Shown here one piece after another: positions 48,345-58,061 of a DNA stretch of 64,000 nt. The DNA is from Stenotrophomonas sp. MMGLT7 (GTDB taxonomy: Bacteria; Pseudomonadota; Gammaproteobacteria; Xanthomonadales; Xanthomonadaceae), in contig NZ_JAJOZS010000002.1 of the NCBI RefSeq assembly GCF_021168555.1, positions 124,001-188,000 of the forward strand, written 5' to 3'. How positions within the stretch are numbered: position 1 is the first letter of the stretch; each line of letters opens with the position of its first letter. Position numbers and translations under genes: made by a program. The notes beneath the pieces are model-generated. The model was not told where the DNA came from. It worked only from the letters and a program-made list of their open reading frames with translations, and did no database searches.

Positions 48345-49334
48345 ATGCTGACCACACCCGAACAAGTCGCGGAGAAGATCCGTGCCGGCGCCACGCTGTA
48401 CCTGGCAGGAGACGAATCGCTGCTGGACAGCCTGCCGCGCGGCAACTGGATCGGCGGGACGATCCCCTACTTCATGGACCAGCGCGGAGGCGTCCACAGC
48501 CGCGATCTGGTCTTCGTCACCGAACTGCCGCGCTCGGTCACCGGCGTGCGCATCCACTGGTACGACGTGGCCGACCTGGCCCGGATCGTCGACGACTCGC
48601 CCGACCATGGCTTCAGCCTGCTGATCCTGCCCAACGGCAGCCAGGCCCACGTCCGCTACGCCCAGGATTCGCCGGACTACCCGGGCCTCTACCTCAAGCA
48701 CATCGCCGGCTGGGTCGCCGGCGTCGACCTGGCCGAACTGGGCCGGACCCTGCCCAGGGTCTACGACGGCACCAGCGGCAAGCGCTACGACGGAGGCTGC
48801 GTGGCCCTGCATGCCACGCTGGCCGGCAGCAGCCGGGCCTCGATCGGCATCGTCAACTGTTTCCGCCAGGACGATGGCGACGTGCTGACGTTCCCGGAGG
48901 ACGGCTTCGAGATCGGCCAGTGCCTGGTCAACGGCCGGCCGCGGACGTTCTCCGAGTACCTCGCCGCCAGGCAGGCCGATCCCCGGCTACCGCTGGTGGC
49001 GGACTACAACGGCGAGATGATCAACGTCGGCATCCAGTCGATCGATGCCGCGAAGGGCCGGGTGAAGCTGTATGCGCCCGTCTTCCACGGCGTCGAGTAC
49101 CGGCTGGCGGCACCGGTCGCCGACTACGTGGAGGAATTCTCGCGACGGCTTCCCCAGGTCGCGTCCAATCCCGTGTTCAGCTGCAACTGCATCCTCAACT
49201 TCCTGTACTCGGAACTGGAGGGCAAGCGCACGGGCCAACTGGTCGGACCGGTCACCTTCGGCGAGATCGCCTACCAGGTGCTCAACCAGACCCTGGTCTA
49301 CCTGCAGATCGACGACGACGACATCGCCGCCTGA
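48345..49334 (+). CDS. DUF6976 / FIST-like protein
   Basis: 329 aa, soluble. N-terminal half: AGATLYLAGDESLLDSLPRGNWIGGTIPYF and a Rossmann-like SLLILPNGS region. C-terminal half: NPVFSCNCILNFLYSELEGKRTG, with a CNC pair resembling the conserved Cys region of FIST-type ligand-sensing domains. From memory this corresponds to a family annotated DUF6976; no biochemical role is known to me. It follows the 73-aa gene by 12 bases, so the two form a unit. A long hairpin follows the stop. Confidence 0.7.
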   Translation: MLTTPEQVAEKIRAGATLYLAGDESLLDSLPRGNWIGGTIPYFMDQRGGVHSRDLVFVTELPRSVTGVRIHWYDVADLARIVDDSPDHGFSLLILPNGSQAHVRYAQDSPDYPGLYLKHIAGWVAGVDLAELGRTLPRVYDGTSGKRYDGGCVALHATLAGSSRASIGIVNCFRQDDGDVLTFPEDGFEIGQCLVNGRPRTFSEYLAARQADPRLPLVADYNGEMINVGIQSIDAAKGRVKLYAPVFHGVEYRLAAPVADYVEEFSRRLPQVASNPVFSCNCILNFLYSELEGKRTGQLVGPVTFGEIAYQVLNQTLVYLQIDDDDIAA

Positions 49335-49343
49335 CCGGCCGGA

Positions 49344-49373
49344 CGCTGACGCGGCCCCGCCGCCGCGTCAGCG
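49344..49373 (+). terminator. Hairpin after the DUF6976-like gene
   Basis: Perfect 11-bp arms CGCTGACGCGG and CCGCGTCAGCG with an 8-base loop, 10 bases after the stop; no T-run, so termination is probable rather than certain. Confidence 0.6.
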
Positions 49374-49688
49374 AGCGAGGACGGCCGACCCGAGGCAGCC
49401 CTGCCATGCCCGCACAGCGGACGCTGCAGGCAGGGAGCGGAAACGCCCTGCATCGGGGCTCCCGCCCAGGCGGGGGCCTACCGGGCTGGACAGGAAAGGC
49501 TCCGTGCCTGCGCTTGCACGGGCATGCGCACGGCGACGATCACCGGCAGTGGGCAGCCCGGATGGGAGAGAGCGGCGGCGAGGCAGCGGGAGCCCAGCGG
49601 GATTCGGCATCGTTGCGATGCTTGCCGGCCGTTTGCTTCGAGGACGACTTAGTACCGGCGGCACTCTGGCCAGGCCGCCGGCGCACTC
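49374..49688. other. Convergent spacer before pgeF
   Basis: Nothing beyond short GC-rich inverted repeats (for example GCCCAGGCGGGGGC near 49465) is visible. Confidence 0.4.
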
Positions 49689-50462
49689 TCAGGGAGCGAT
49701 CCATGCCAGCGTCGCCATGCGCCCGCTGCGGCGGTCGCGACGATGCGAATAGAAGCGCTGCGGGTCCGAGATCGTGCACAGGCCACCGCCGTGCACCCGC
49801 TCCGCCGCGATGCCCGCCGTGGCCAGCCGCCTGCGCGCCAGTGCATACAGGTCCACCCGCCAGTGTCCCGGCCGGGTGGCCGCGAAAGCGCCGGCGGCGG
49901 CGGCCTCGCGGCCGACGAAGGCCTCGAACACCTCCTCGCCGATCTCGTAGGCCTGCGGCCCGGCCGCCGGCCCCAGCCACGCCCGCAGCCGCGACGGCGC
50001 GGTGCGCATCGCCTGCACCGTGCGCTCCAGCACGCCATCGGCAAGTCCGCGCCAGCCGGCATGCGCGGCGGCGACTTCGCTGCCGTCGGCAGCGGCCAGC
50101 ACCACCGGCAGGCAATCGGCGGTCAGGATCGCCAGGACCACGCCGGGCACCGAGGTCACCGCGGCATCGGCCACCGGTTCCGACTCGATGCCGCTGGCGA
50201 CAGGCGCGGTGTCGAAACGCAGCACATCGGTCGCGTGCACCTGCCGCAGCCAGTGCGGCGGACCCGGCAGCGCCATGCGCTCGGCCAGCAGCTCGCGGTT
50301 GCGCTGCACCCGCGCCGGATCGTCGCCTTCGGGCGTACTGCGGTTGCCGAGGTTGAACGTATCGAACGGCGGTTCGGAGGCGCCCAGACCGTGGCGCAGC
50401 GTGGTGAAGGCACGCACCTGCGGCGGCGCCGGCCAGTCGGCCTGCAGCACGATCTCGTTCAT
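49689..50462 (-). CDS. pgeF: Peptidoglycan editing factor PgeF (YfiH / multicopper-oxidase-like)
   Basis: 257 aa. HWLRQVHATD, ILTADCLPVVLA and AAAHAGWRGLADGVLE give the conserved His-Cys-His metal site of the YfiH/DUF152 family. E. coli PgeF is reported to remove misincorporated L-serine from UDP-MurNAc precursors; other members show purine nucleoside or laccase-like activity. It usually follows rluD, as here, though separated by 585 bases containing a REP. Confidence 0.9.
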   Translation of the reverse strand: MNEIVLQADWPAPPQVRAFTTLRHGLGASEPPFDTFNLGNRSTPEGDDPARVQRNRELLAERMALPGPPHWLRQVHATDVLRFDTAPVASGIESEPVADAAVTSVPGVVLAILTADCLPVVLAAADGSEVAAAHAGWRGLADGVLERTVQAMRTAPSRLRAWLGPAAGPQAYEIGEEVFEAFVGREAAAAGAFAATRPGHWRVDLYALARRRLATAGIAAERVHGGGLCTISDPQRFYSHRRDRRSGRMATLAWIAP

Positions 50463-51047
50463 CGCCGACCGTTTCCGGGCTGCACCCGACGCGGCGTAGT
50501 CGTCCACGCCGGCACACTGCCGTCCGCCGCGTCGACGTCCGGGCGTCGTTGCTGCACATCGGGAACCATCGCGATCGGCAGGACGCCGCCGCGGTGGCCA
50601 ACGGCCCCCTGCGAAACCCGGCCCTCGCCCTGTAGGAGCGACTTCAGTCGCGATGAAGCCTTACCGCCAATCCCCATCGCGACTGAAGTCGCTCCTACCG
50701 ACCGTTGCAGCGGAACGTGACCTGGCGGGCAAGCATGAGCGACGTTCGATATCGGATGCGGCAGCACGCTTGCTCGCCGCCCCTCGTCATCCGCGCGAAC
50801 GCGGGAAGTACCTTCCGGCAGCCGAAATGCTTCACCACAGCCGAACGGCCGGTCATGACCGGTCATGGCTGCCCCATCCGGCGGTGTTCGGACCGGACAC
50901 GGCAACGTCCATGGGCTCGCGCCGGCGCAGGAGCGGCGATCGGCGCTTTCCCGGACCGCAAGGCGCGGAAATCCCTCGCCGCGGCCCCGGAAAACTCCGG
51001 TATCGGATCGATAGCCAGTCATCGGCATCATCGCCGCCCCTCCCCGC
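50463..51047. other. rluD-pgeF spacer with REP and a 14-bp palindrome
   Basis: A type A REP lies at 50633-50699. CCGGTCATGACCGG at 50849-50862 is a perfect palindrome that could be an operator. No gene is supported in the rest, although rluD and pgeF are usually close. Confidence 0.5.
50633..50699. repeat. REP palindrome, type A
   Basis: Complete copy with arms GTAGGAGCGACTTCAGTCGC and inverse, between rluD and pgeF. Confidence 0.9.
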
Positions 51048-52031
51048 TCAGCGCCGTTCGCGCTCGGCTGCCAGCCGCGAATCCTCGCGCAAGGCCGCCA
51101 GCAGCTGCAGCATGTCCTGCGGCACCGGCGCGCTGGCGCTCACCGGTTCGCCGGTTACCGGGTGCGCGAACTGCAGCGTCTCGGCGTGCAGCGCCTGCCG
51201 GCGGAAGCCGCGCAGCGCGGCGACCAGCGCCTCGGTGGCGCCCTTGGGCAGCTTCAGCGCGCCGCCATAGACGGGATCGCCGACGATGGGATGCTTCAGA
51301 TGGGCCATGTGCACGCGGATCTGGTGGGTACGGCCGGTCTCGAGCCGGCATTCCAGCGCGGTATGGGCGCGGAAGCGCTCGCGCAGGCGGTAATGGGTGA
51401 CCGCATCGCGGCCGTCCTCGCGCACGGCCATCTTCAGCCGGTCGCGCGGATGGCGGTCGATCGGCGCGTCGGCGGTACCGCCGGACACCAGCGCCCCGAC
51501 CACCACCGCCAGGTACTGCCGGTGCACGTCGCGCGCGGCCAGCTGCTCCACCAGCGCGGTCTGCGCCGGCAGCGTGCGCGCCACCACCATCACCCCGCTG
51601 GTGTCCTTGTCCAGGCGATGGACGATGCCGGCGCGCGGCAGCGCGGCCAGCGCCGGGTCGCGGTGCAGCAACGCATTGACCAGGGTGCCGTCCGGATTGC
51701 CCGCGCCGGGATGCACCACCAGCCCGGCCGGCTTGTCGATCACGAACAGGTGCTCGTCCTCGTACAGCACGTCCAGCGGAATGTCCTGCGGCTGCGCATG
51801 GGTCTGGGTCTGCTGCACCGCCCGCAGGCTGACAACCTCGCCACCGCGCACCGGGTCGCGCGGGCGCACCTGGACGCCGTCCAGCAGCACCTGCCCGGAC
51901 TTGATCCATTCGGCCAGGCGCGAGCGCGAGAATTCGGGAAACAGCTCGGCCAGCACCGCGTCGAAACGGCGGCCGGCGGCGCTGTCGGGGACCGCCGCCT
52001 GGCGGGAAAATTCGGGATTCGGGTCGGACAT
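51048..52031 (-). CDS. rluD: 23S rRNA pseudouridine(1911/1915/1917) synthase
   Basis: 327 aa. An N-terminal S4 RNA-binding domain ([23 protein letters not shown]) precedes the RluA-family catalytic domain with the catalytic Asp in [18 protein letters not shown], then [21 protein letters not shown]. It modifies helix 69 of 23S rRNA. ATG at 52031 is chosen; the upstream GTG (52040) is an alternative. It is divergent from bamD, a gene order conserved in many gammaproteobacteria. Confidence 0.96.
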   Translation of the reverse strand: MSDPNPEFSRQAAVPDSAAGRRFDAVLAELFPEFSRSRLAEWIKSGQVLLDGVQVRPRDPVRGGEVVSLRAVQQTQTHAQPQDIPLDVLYEDEHLFVIDKPAGLVVHPGAGNPDGTLVNALLHRDPALAALPRAGIVHRLDKDTSGVMVVARTLPAQTALVEQLAARDVHRQYLAVVVGALVSGGTADAPIDRHPRDRLKMAVREDGRDAVTHYRLRERFRAHTALECRLETGRTHQIRVHMAHLKHPIVGDPVYGGALKLPKGATEALVAALRGFRRQALHAETLQFAHPVTGEPVSASAPVPQDMLQLLAALREDSRLAAERERR

Positions 52032-52145
52032 GGAAGGCACTGCGTGGACGGATACGGGGCCCGGGCGACGGTCAAGTCAGTCGCGGGACAGGCCACTAGG
52101 CTATCATCGACCTTTCGATTTCCTGACGCGTCCCGCCCTACCCCC

Positions 52146-53030
52146 ATGATCCGACGCCCTGCCCCAAGCTTTTCGCCCCTCCGCCTGATCGCGCTGATGC
52201 TGGTCATCGCGTTCGTCGCCACCGGCTGCCACCGCGGCACCAAGGGCAAGAACCCCGAAGAGGGCATGCCGGTCGAGCAGATCTACGAGCGGGCCCACGG
52301 CCTGATGGAGAAGGGCAACTGGTCCGGCGCCGAGACCAGCTACAGGCGGCTGATCGCGCAATATCCCTACGGCCCGTACACCGAGCAGGCGATGATCGAG
52401 ACCGCCTACGCCCAGTACAAGGCCGGCAAGCACGACGATGCGATCTCCAGCATCGACCGCTTCATCCGCACCTACCCGACCCACCGCAACATCGCCTACC
52501 TGTACTACCTGCGCGGGCTGTCGAATTCCAACCGCGACACCGTGTTCCTGCGCCGGGTGTGGTCGCTGGATCCCAGCCGCCGCGACCTGTCCACCCCGCA
52601 GCAGGCCTACAGTGACTTCAACATCGTCGCCGACCGCTACCCCAACAGCCGCTACGCCGCCGACGCGCGCCAGCGCATGCTCGCCCTGCGCGACATCTTC
52701 GCCCAGGCCGAGCTGGACAACGCCCTGTACTACATGCGCCGCGGCGCCTGGGTGTCGGCCGCCAGCCGCGCCAACTACATCCTGGAAACCTACCCGCAGA
52801 GCGCCTTCCAGTACGACGCGGTGGCGGTACTGGCCGAGGCGTACACCCGCCTGGGCAACCAGACGCTGGCCGACGATGCCCGCCGCGTGCTGGAGCTCAA
52901 CCAGCCGCAGCATCCGTGGCTGGCCGGCAACTGGCCCAAGTACCCGTGGGCGATCCGCAAGCTCAACCCATTCGCCGGCGAGAAATCGGCCGCGACCGGG
53001 CAGCGCAACGCGGTGATCGACCGCAAGTGA
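52146..53030 (+). CDS. bamD: Outer-membrane protein assembly factor BamD
   Basis: 294 aa. A lipoprotein signal with lipobox VATGC (Cys28) is followed by TPR repeats (EQIYERAHGLMEKGNWSGAE, RLIAQYPYGPYTEQAMIETAYAQY-type helices). It is the essential lipoprotein of the BAM complex that inserts beta-barrel proteins in the outer membrane. Divergent from rluD, followed by a strong terminator. Confidence 0.96.
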   Translation: MIRRPAPSFSPLRLIALMLVIAFVATGCHRGTKGKNPEEGMPVEQIYERAHGLMEKGNWSGAETSYRRLIAQYPYGPYTEQAMIETAYAQYKAGKHDDAISSIDRFIRTYPTHRNIAYLYYLRGLSNSNRDTVFLRRVWSLDPSRRDLSTPQQAYSDFNIVADRYPNSRYAADARQRMLALRDIFAQAELDNALYYMRRGAWVSAASRANYILETYPQSAFQYDAVAVLAEAYTRLGNQTLADDARRVLELNQPQHPWLAGNWPKYPWAIRKLNPFAGEKSAATGQRNAVIDRK

Positions 53031-53048
53031 GCTGACTGACAAGCATGG

Positions 53049-53074
53049 AAAAAGGGGCCGCAAGGCCCCTTTTT
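53049..53074 (+). terminator. bamD terminator
   Basis: AAAAAGGGGCC-gcaa-GGCCCCTTTTT stem-loop 19 bases after the stop; A-run and T-run make it effective in both directions. Confidence 0.92.
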
Positions 53075-53084
53075 CTTGCCGATT

Positions 53085-53165
53085 TCCCCTTCTCCCGCTT
53101 GCGGGGGAAGGTGCCCGAAGGGCGGATGGGGGCTGCCCCCTTCCCCCGCAGGCGGGAGTAGGGAG
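53085..53165. repeat. Partial repeat C
   Basis: One half-unit (CTTCTCCCGCTTGCGGGGGA, then GGTGCCCGAAGGGCGGATG) with a shortened inverted end (CCCCGCAGGCGGGAG), in the convergent bamD-nadE spacer. Confidence 0.85.
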
Positions 53166-53244
53166 CTTGCCTGTGCAGATCCGGGACGAATCGGCAGCGT
53201 CGAAGCAGGGGAAACAGGGCCCACCAAGCCGCCCCGGCCCGTCC

Positions 53245-54885
53245 CTATTCCCCGCGATAGCCGTTGGTGATCGGATAGCGCCGCTCGCGGCCGAATGCGC
53301 GCCGCGACACCTTGGGCCCCGGCGCGGCCTGGTGGCGCTTCCACTCGTTGATGCGCACCAGCCGCAGCACCTTGTCGACCACCTCGGCCGCATAGCCGGC
53401 GGCGACGATCTCCTCGCGCGACTGCTCCTGGTCGACGTAGCGGTACAGGATGCCGTCGAGCACGTCGTAGGCCGGCAGCGAGTCCTGGTCGGTCTGGTCG
53501 GGACGCAGTTCGGCCGAGGGCGGCCGCGCGATCACCGCCGGCGGGATCACCGGCGCCCCGCCCACGGTGTTGCGCCACTTCGCCAGGCCGAACACCTCGG
53601 TTTTGTACAGGTCCTTCAGCGGCGCGTAGCCGCCGCACATGTCGCCGTAGATGGTGGCGTAGCCGACCGCGTACTCGCTCTTGTTGCCGGTGGTCAGCAG
53701 CAGCCCGCCGAACTTGTTGGACAGCGCCATCAGGATGGCGCCACGGCTGCGCGACTGCAGGTTCTCCTCGGTGATGTCAGGCTCGGTGCCGGCGAACACC
53801 GGCTCCAGCGCCTTGAGGAAGCCCTCGAACGCCGGCTCGATGGCGATGGTCTCCAGTTGCACGCCCAGCGCCGCGCACTGCTCGGCGGCCAGGTCGTTGG
53901 ACAGGTCCGCGGTATAGCGCGATGGCAGCCGTACCGCGGTGACGTTGCCCGCGCCCATCGCATCGACCGCGATGGCCAGCACCAGCGCCGAGTCGATGCC
54001 GCCGGACAGGCCCAGCAGCACCTTGGAAAAGCCGTTCTTGCGGCAGTAGTCCTGCATCCCGCGCACCACCGCGCGCCAGGCCAGCGCGTCCATGCTCTCG
54101 TCGCCGTCGTCCATCCACAGCACCGGGGTGAAGCGGCGGCCTTCGGGATCGAAATCCACCGCCAGCCACTGCTCGGTGAACGCCGCCGCGGCCGGGTGCA
54201 CGGTGCCGTCGCCGTCGGCCACCACCGATGCGCCGTCGAACACCAGCGCATCCTGCCCGCCGACCACGTTGAGGTAGGCGATCGCCGCACCGCTGTCGCG
54301 GGTGCGCTCGGCCAGCAGCGCGTCGCGCTGGGCATGCTTGCCGCGCTCGTAAGGCGAGGCATTGGGCACCAGCACCAGCTGCGCACCGTCGCGCACGCTG
54401 TCGTCCAGCGGCTCGGAGAACCACAGGTCCTCGCAGATCACCAGGCCCAGCGTGACCTCGCCTATCTGGAAGGTGCAGGCGCCGCCGTCCGGGTCGACGT
54501 CGAAGTAGCGACGCTCGTCGAACACGGCGTAGTTGGGCAGCTCGCGCTTGCGGTAGGTGGTCTCGATGCGGCCGTCGCGCAGCACGCTGGCGGCGTTGTA
54601 GACCACGCTGCCGGCACTCTGCGGCCAGCCGACCACCGCGGCGATGCCCTGCACCGAGGCGGCGATGCGGCCGATGGCCTGCTCGCAGTGCGCCAGGAAG
54701 CCCGGGCGCAGCAGCAGGTCCTCCGGCGGGTAGCCGCTGACCGCCAGTTCCGGGAACAGCACCACGTCGGCCCCCAGCTCGTCGCGCGCCTGCGCGATCA
54801 GCTCGATGATCCGGTCGCTGTTCTGAGCCACCGCGCCGACCGGGAAGTCGAACTGGGCCATGGCGATGCGAAGGGGCTTGGACAT
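53245..54885 (-). CDS. nadE: Glutamine-dependent NAD+ synthetase
   Basis: 546 aa. The N-terminal nitrilase-type glutaminase has triad residues Glu in FPELAVSGYPPEDLL, Lys in YRKRELPNY and Cys in LGLVICEDLW. The C-terminal synthetase has the P-loop GLSGGIDSALVLAIAVDAMG (about 280-300). It amidates nicotinate adenine dinucleotide to NAD+ with ATP. Only four bases separate it from the DUF559 gene upstream, so it is probably co-transcribed with it and perhaps with sucCD. Confidence 0.96.
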   Translation of the reverse strand: MSKPLRIAMAQFDFPVGAVAQNSDRIIELIAQARDELGADVVLFPELAVSGYPPEDLLLRPGFLAHCEQAIGRIAASVQGIAAVVGWPQSAGSVVYNAASVLRDGRIETTYRKRELPNYAVFDERRYFDVDPDGGACTFQIGEVTLGLVICEDLWFSEPLDDSVRDGAQLVLVPNASPYERGKHAQRDALLAERTRDSGAAIAYLNVVGGQDALVFDGASVVADGDGTVHPAAAAFTEQWLAVDFDPEGRRFTPVLWMDDGDESMDALAWRAVVRGMQDYCRKNGFSKVLLGLSGGIDSALVLAIAVDAMGAGNVTAVRLPSRYTADLSNDLAAEQCAALGVQLETIAIEPAFEGFLKALEPVFAGTEPDITEENLQSRSRGAILMALSNKFGGLLLTTGNKSEYAVGYATIYGDMCGGYAPLKDLYKTEVFGLAKWRNTVGGAPVIPPAVIARPPSAELRPDQTDQDSLPAYDVLDGILYRYVDQEQSREEIVAAGYAAEVVDKVLRLVRINEWKRHQAAPGPKVSRRAFGRERRYPITNGYRGE

Positions 54886-54889
54886 TTCA

Positions 54890-55297
54890 TCAGCCTTTTT
54901 CCGGGTTCTCCCTGCTGGGAGAAAGAATGGAAGATCGGTCGGACAGCCATCGCAGGATGGCATCACAGACATCGTCGGTCTTTGCCAGCACGTCATTATT
55001 CCAGAAGCGCAGCACGGCGAAGCCTTGGCGACGCAAGAACTCGTCGCGAACACCATCGTGGGCCGAATTCAGGTGCTGACTGCCATCCAGCTCCAGGATC
55101 AATCGATGCTCGAGACAGGCGAAATCCGCGACATAGGGTCCGACGGGCCATTGCCGACGGAACTTGCACCCCAGCAGGCGGCGATCACGGAGGCGATACC
55201 AGAGCTGGCGCTCGGCCTCGGTCATGTCCCGACGCAATTTGCGGGCCAACCCGCGCTTCTGTCCTTCGCGCACCGATTTCTCCCATGCGATCTGCAC
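54890..55297 (-). CDS. DUF559 endonuclease-like protein
   Basis: 135 aa. The DUF559 core is RDMTEAERQLWYRLRDRRLLG, then VADFACLEHRLILELDGSQH (candidate PD-(D/E)XK residues Asp and Glu) and FLRRQGFAVLRFWNNDVL. The fold is related to Vsr/restriction-type nucleases; the role is unknown. The first in-frame start is a GTG at 55297; an internal ATG at RDMTEAE is possible. It is sandwiched between nadE and a repeat C unit, which suggests it arrived with or next to repeats. Confidence 0.85.
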   Translation of the reverse strand: MQIAWEKSVREGQKRGLARKLRRDMTEAERQLWYRLRDRRLLGCKFRRQWPVGPYVADFACLEHRLILELDGSQHLNSAHDGVRDEFLRRQGFAVLRFWNNDVLAKTDDVCDAILRWLSDRSSILSPSRENPEKG

Positions 55298-55601
55298 GGG
55301 AAAAATGCAACCAACGGCAGCGATATCCTATCGGCGAAGTTTGCTTGGATATGTGGGGGAATGCAGTCTTTGCGCGAAAAGCGCCCTCATCCGGCGCTAC
55401 GCGCCACCTTCTCCCGCGAGCGGGAGAAGGATTGGCAGAAGCAAGGGCAAAAGCAAAGGCAGGAGCAAGAACAGGAACAGGAACAAGAGCAGGAGCAGGA
55501 ACAAGAGCAGGAGCAGGAGCGAGAGCAGCATTTGCTCTGCTCCCTTCTCCCGCTTGCGGGAGAAGGTGCCCGAAGGGCGGATGAGGGCAGCCCTTGAAAC
55601 A
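55298..55601. repeat. Repeat C unit split by an expanded hexamer tract
   Basis: Repeat C half-sites occur at about 55380-55432 and 55540-55590. Between them, about 55433-55530, is a run of roughly sixteen imperfect 6-base units of the AGCAGG/AACAGG/AACAAG type, an expansion of the GCAAAA spacer seen in other copies. Bases 55298-55379 show no gene. Confidence 0.85.
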
Positions 55602-55627
55602 AGAAGGCCGCCCAAAGGCGGCCTTCT
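55602..55627 (-). terminator. sucCD terminator
   Basis: AGAAGGCCGCC-caaa-GGCGGCCTTCT stem-loop 28 bases after the sucD stop on the minus strand, followed by a short T stretch. Confidence 0.85.
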
Positions 55628-55655
55628 GTTACCGTCGCCCGAAGGCCGTCGGCTC

Positions 55656-56531
55656 TTACTTCTTCAAGCGCTCGGCAATGGCCGCACCCAGGTCGCCCGG
55701 CGAACGGACGGTGGTGACGCCAGCCGCTTCCAGCGCGGCGAACTTGCCCTCGGCCGTGCCCTTGCCGCCGGAGGCGATCGCGCCGGCATGGCCCATGCGC
55801 TTGCCCTTCGGCGCGGAGGCGCCGGCGATGAAGCCGACCACCGGCTTCTTGACGTTGGCCTTGATGTACTCGGCCGCGGTCTCCTCGGCGTCGCCGCCGA
55901 TCTCGCCGACCATGATGATGCCCTCGGTCTGCGGATCCTCGTTGAACAGCTTGATGCAGTCGACGAAGTTCAGGCCGTTGATCGGGTCGCCACCGATGCC
56001 GATGACGGTGGACTGGCCCAGGCCGGCCACGGTGGTCTGCTTGACCGCTTCATAGGTCAGCGTGCCCGAGCGCGAGACGATGCCGATCTTGCCCTTCTGG
56101 TGGATGTGGCCCGGCATGATGCCGATCTTGCACTCGCCCGGGGTGATGATGCCCGGGCAGTTCGGCCCGACCAGCACCACGTCCGGATGCTCCTTGAGCA
56201 CGTTCTTCACGCGCAGCATGTCCAGCACCGGGATGCCCTCGGTGATGGCCACGATCACCTTGATGCCGGCGGCGATGGCTTCCAGGATCGCGTCGGCCGC
56301 GAACGGCGGCGGCACGTAGATCACCGAGGCGTCGGCGCCGGTGGCCTTGACGCCATCGCTGACGGTGTCGAACACCGGCAGTTCGAGGTGGGTGGTGCCG
56401 CCCTTGCCCGGGGTGACGCCGCCGACCACCTGGGTGCCGTACTCGATCATCTGGGTGGCGTGGAAGGTGCCCTGCTGGCCGGTGAAGCCCTGCACGAGCA
56501 CCTTGGTGTTCTTGTTAACAATTACAGACAT
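55656..56531 (-). CDS. sucD: Succinyl-CoA synthetase, alpha subunit
   Basis: 291 aa. CoA-binding Rossmann domain ([17 protein letters not shown]), [13 protein letters not shown], and the phosphohistidine loop [17 protein letters not shown]. With SucC it makes ATP/GTP in the citric acid cycle. It lies 26 bases downstream of sucC. Confidence 0.98.
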   Translation of the reverse strand: MSVIVNKNTKVLVQGFTGQQGTFHATQMIEYGTQVVGGVTPGKGGTTHLELPVFDTVSDGVKATGADASVIYVPPPFAADAILEAIAAGIKVIVAITEGIPVLDMLRVKNVLKEHPDVVLVGPNCPGIITPGECKIGIMPGHIHQKGKIGIVSRSGTLTYEAVKQTTVAGLGQSTVIGIGGDPINGLNFVDCIKLFNEDPQTEGIIMVGEIGGDAEETAAEYIKANVKKPVVGFIAGASAPKGKRMGHAGAIASGGKGTAEGKFAALEAAGVTTVRSPGDLGAAIAERLKK

Positions 56532-56557
56532 TGTCGATTCCTAGGTTTCGTGTGGGC

Positions 56558-57721
<1,164 letters not shown>

Positions 57722-58061
57722 GCGTCACCGTGGGAAATAGGGAACGAACGCTCCGTTTTTCAGACAGCCGCCGGTCCGGGGGCTGCCCAGGTGCACGGGC
57801 GGGCCACTCATTGTCGCCGACGCAGCCCCCTGGCGCAAAACCCCTTGCCAGCGACAAAGCGACGCAGGCAGGCCCGCTACACCGCTCCCGGGACGTCCAT
57901 TGCACCGCGGCTGCGCCCGGCGCCGCCAAAAGCCGCAAAGTGCGACAAGTCGCCGCACCCCTGGCCTCGTCCGCGGCTTCCGGTGCCCCTCGCCCCATGC
58001 GAAGACGCGGCGGCGGGGACGGCACTCTTATACTTGCGCCTCGTCACCCTCGGGGAAGCCG
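57722..58061. other. Divergent promoter region of sucC and pilS
   Basis: No gene seen. TATACT at 58029-58034 is a plausible -10 for pilS, about 28 bases before its GTG; a matching -35 is not clear. The sucC side shows no obvious consensus promoter. Confidence 0.4.

Noticed and set aside
49335-49688. A coding region overlapping the DUF6976-like gene end
   Set aside because: The frame is Arg/Pro/Ala rich and crosses the hairpin at 49344-49373; no homology recognised.
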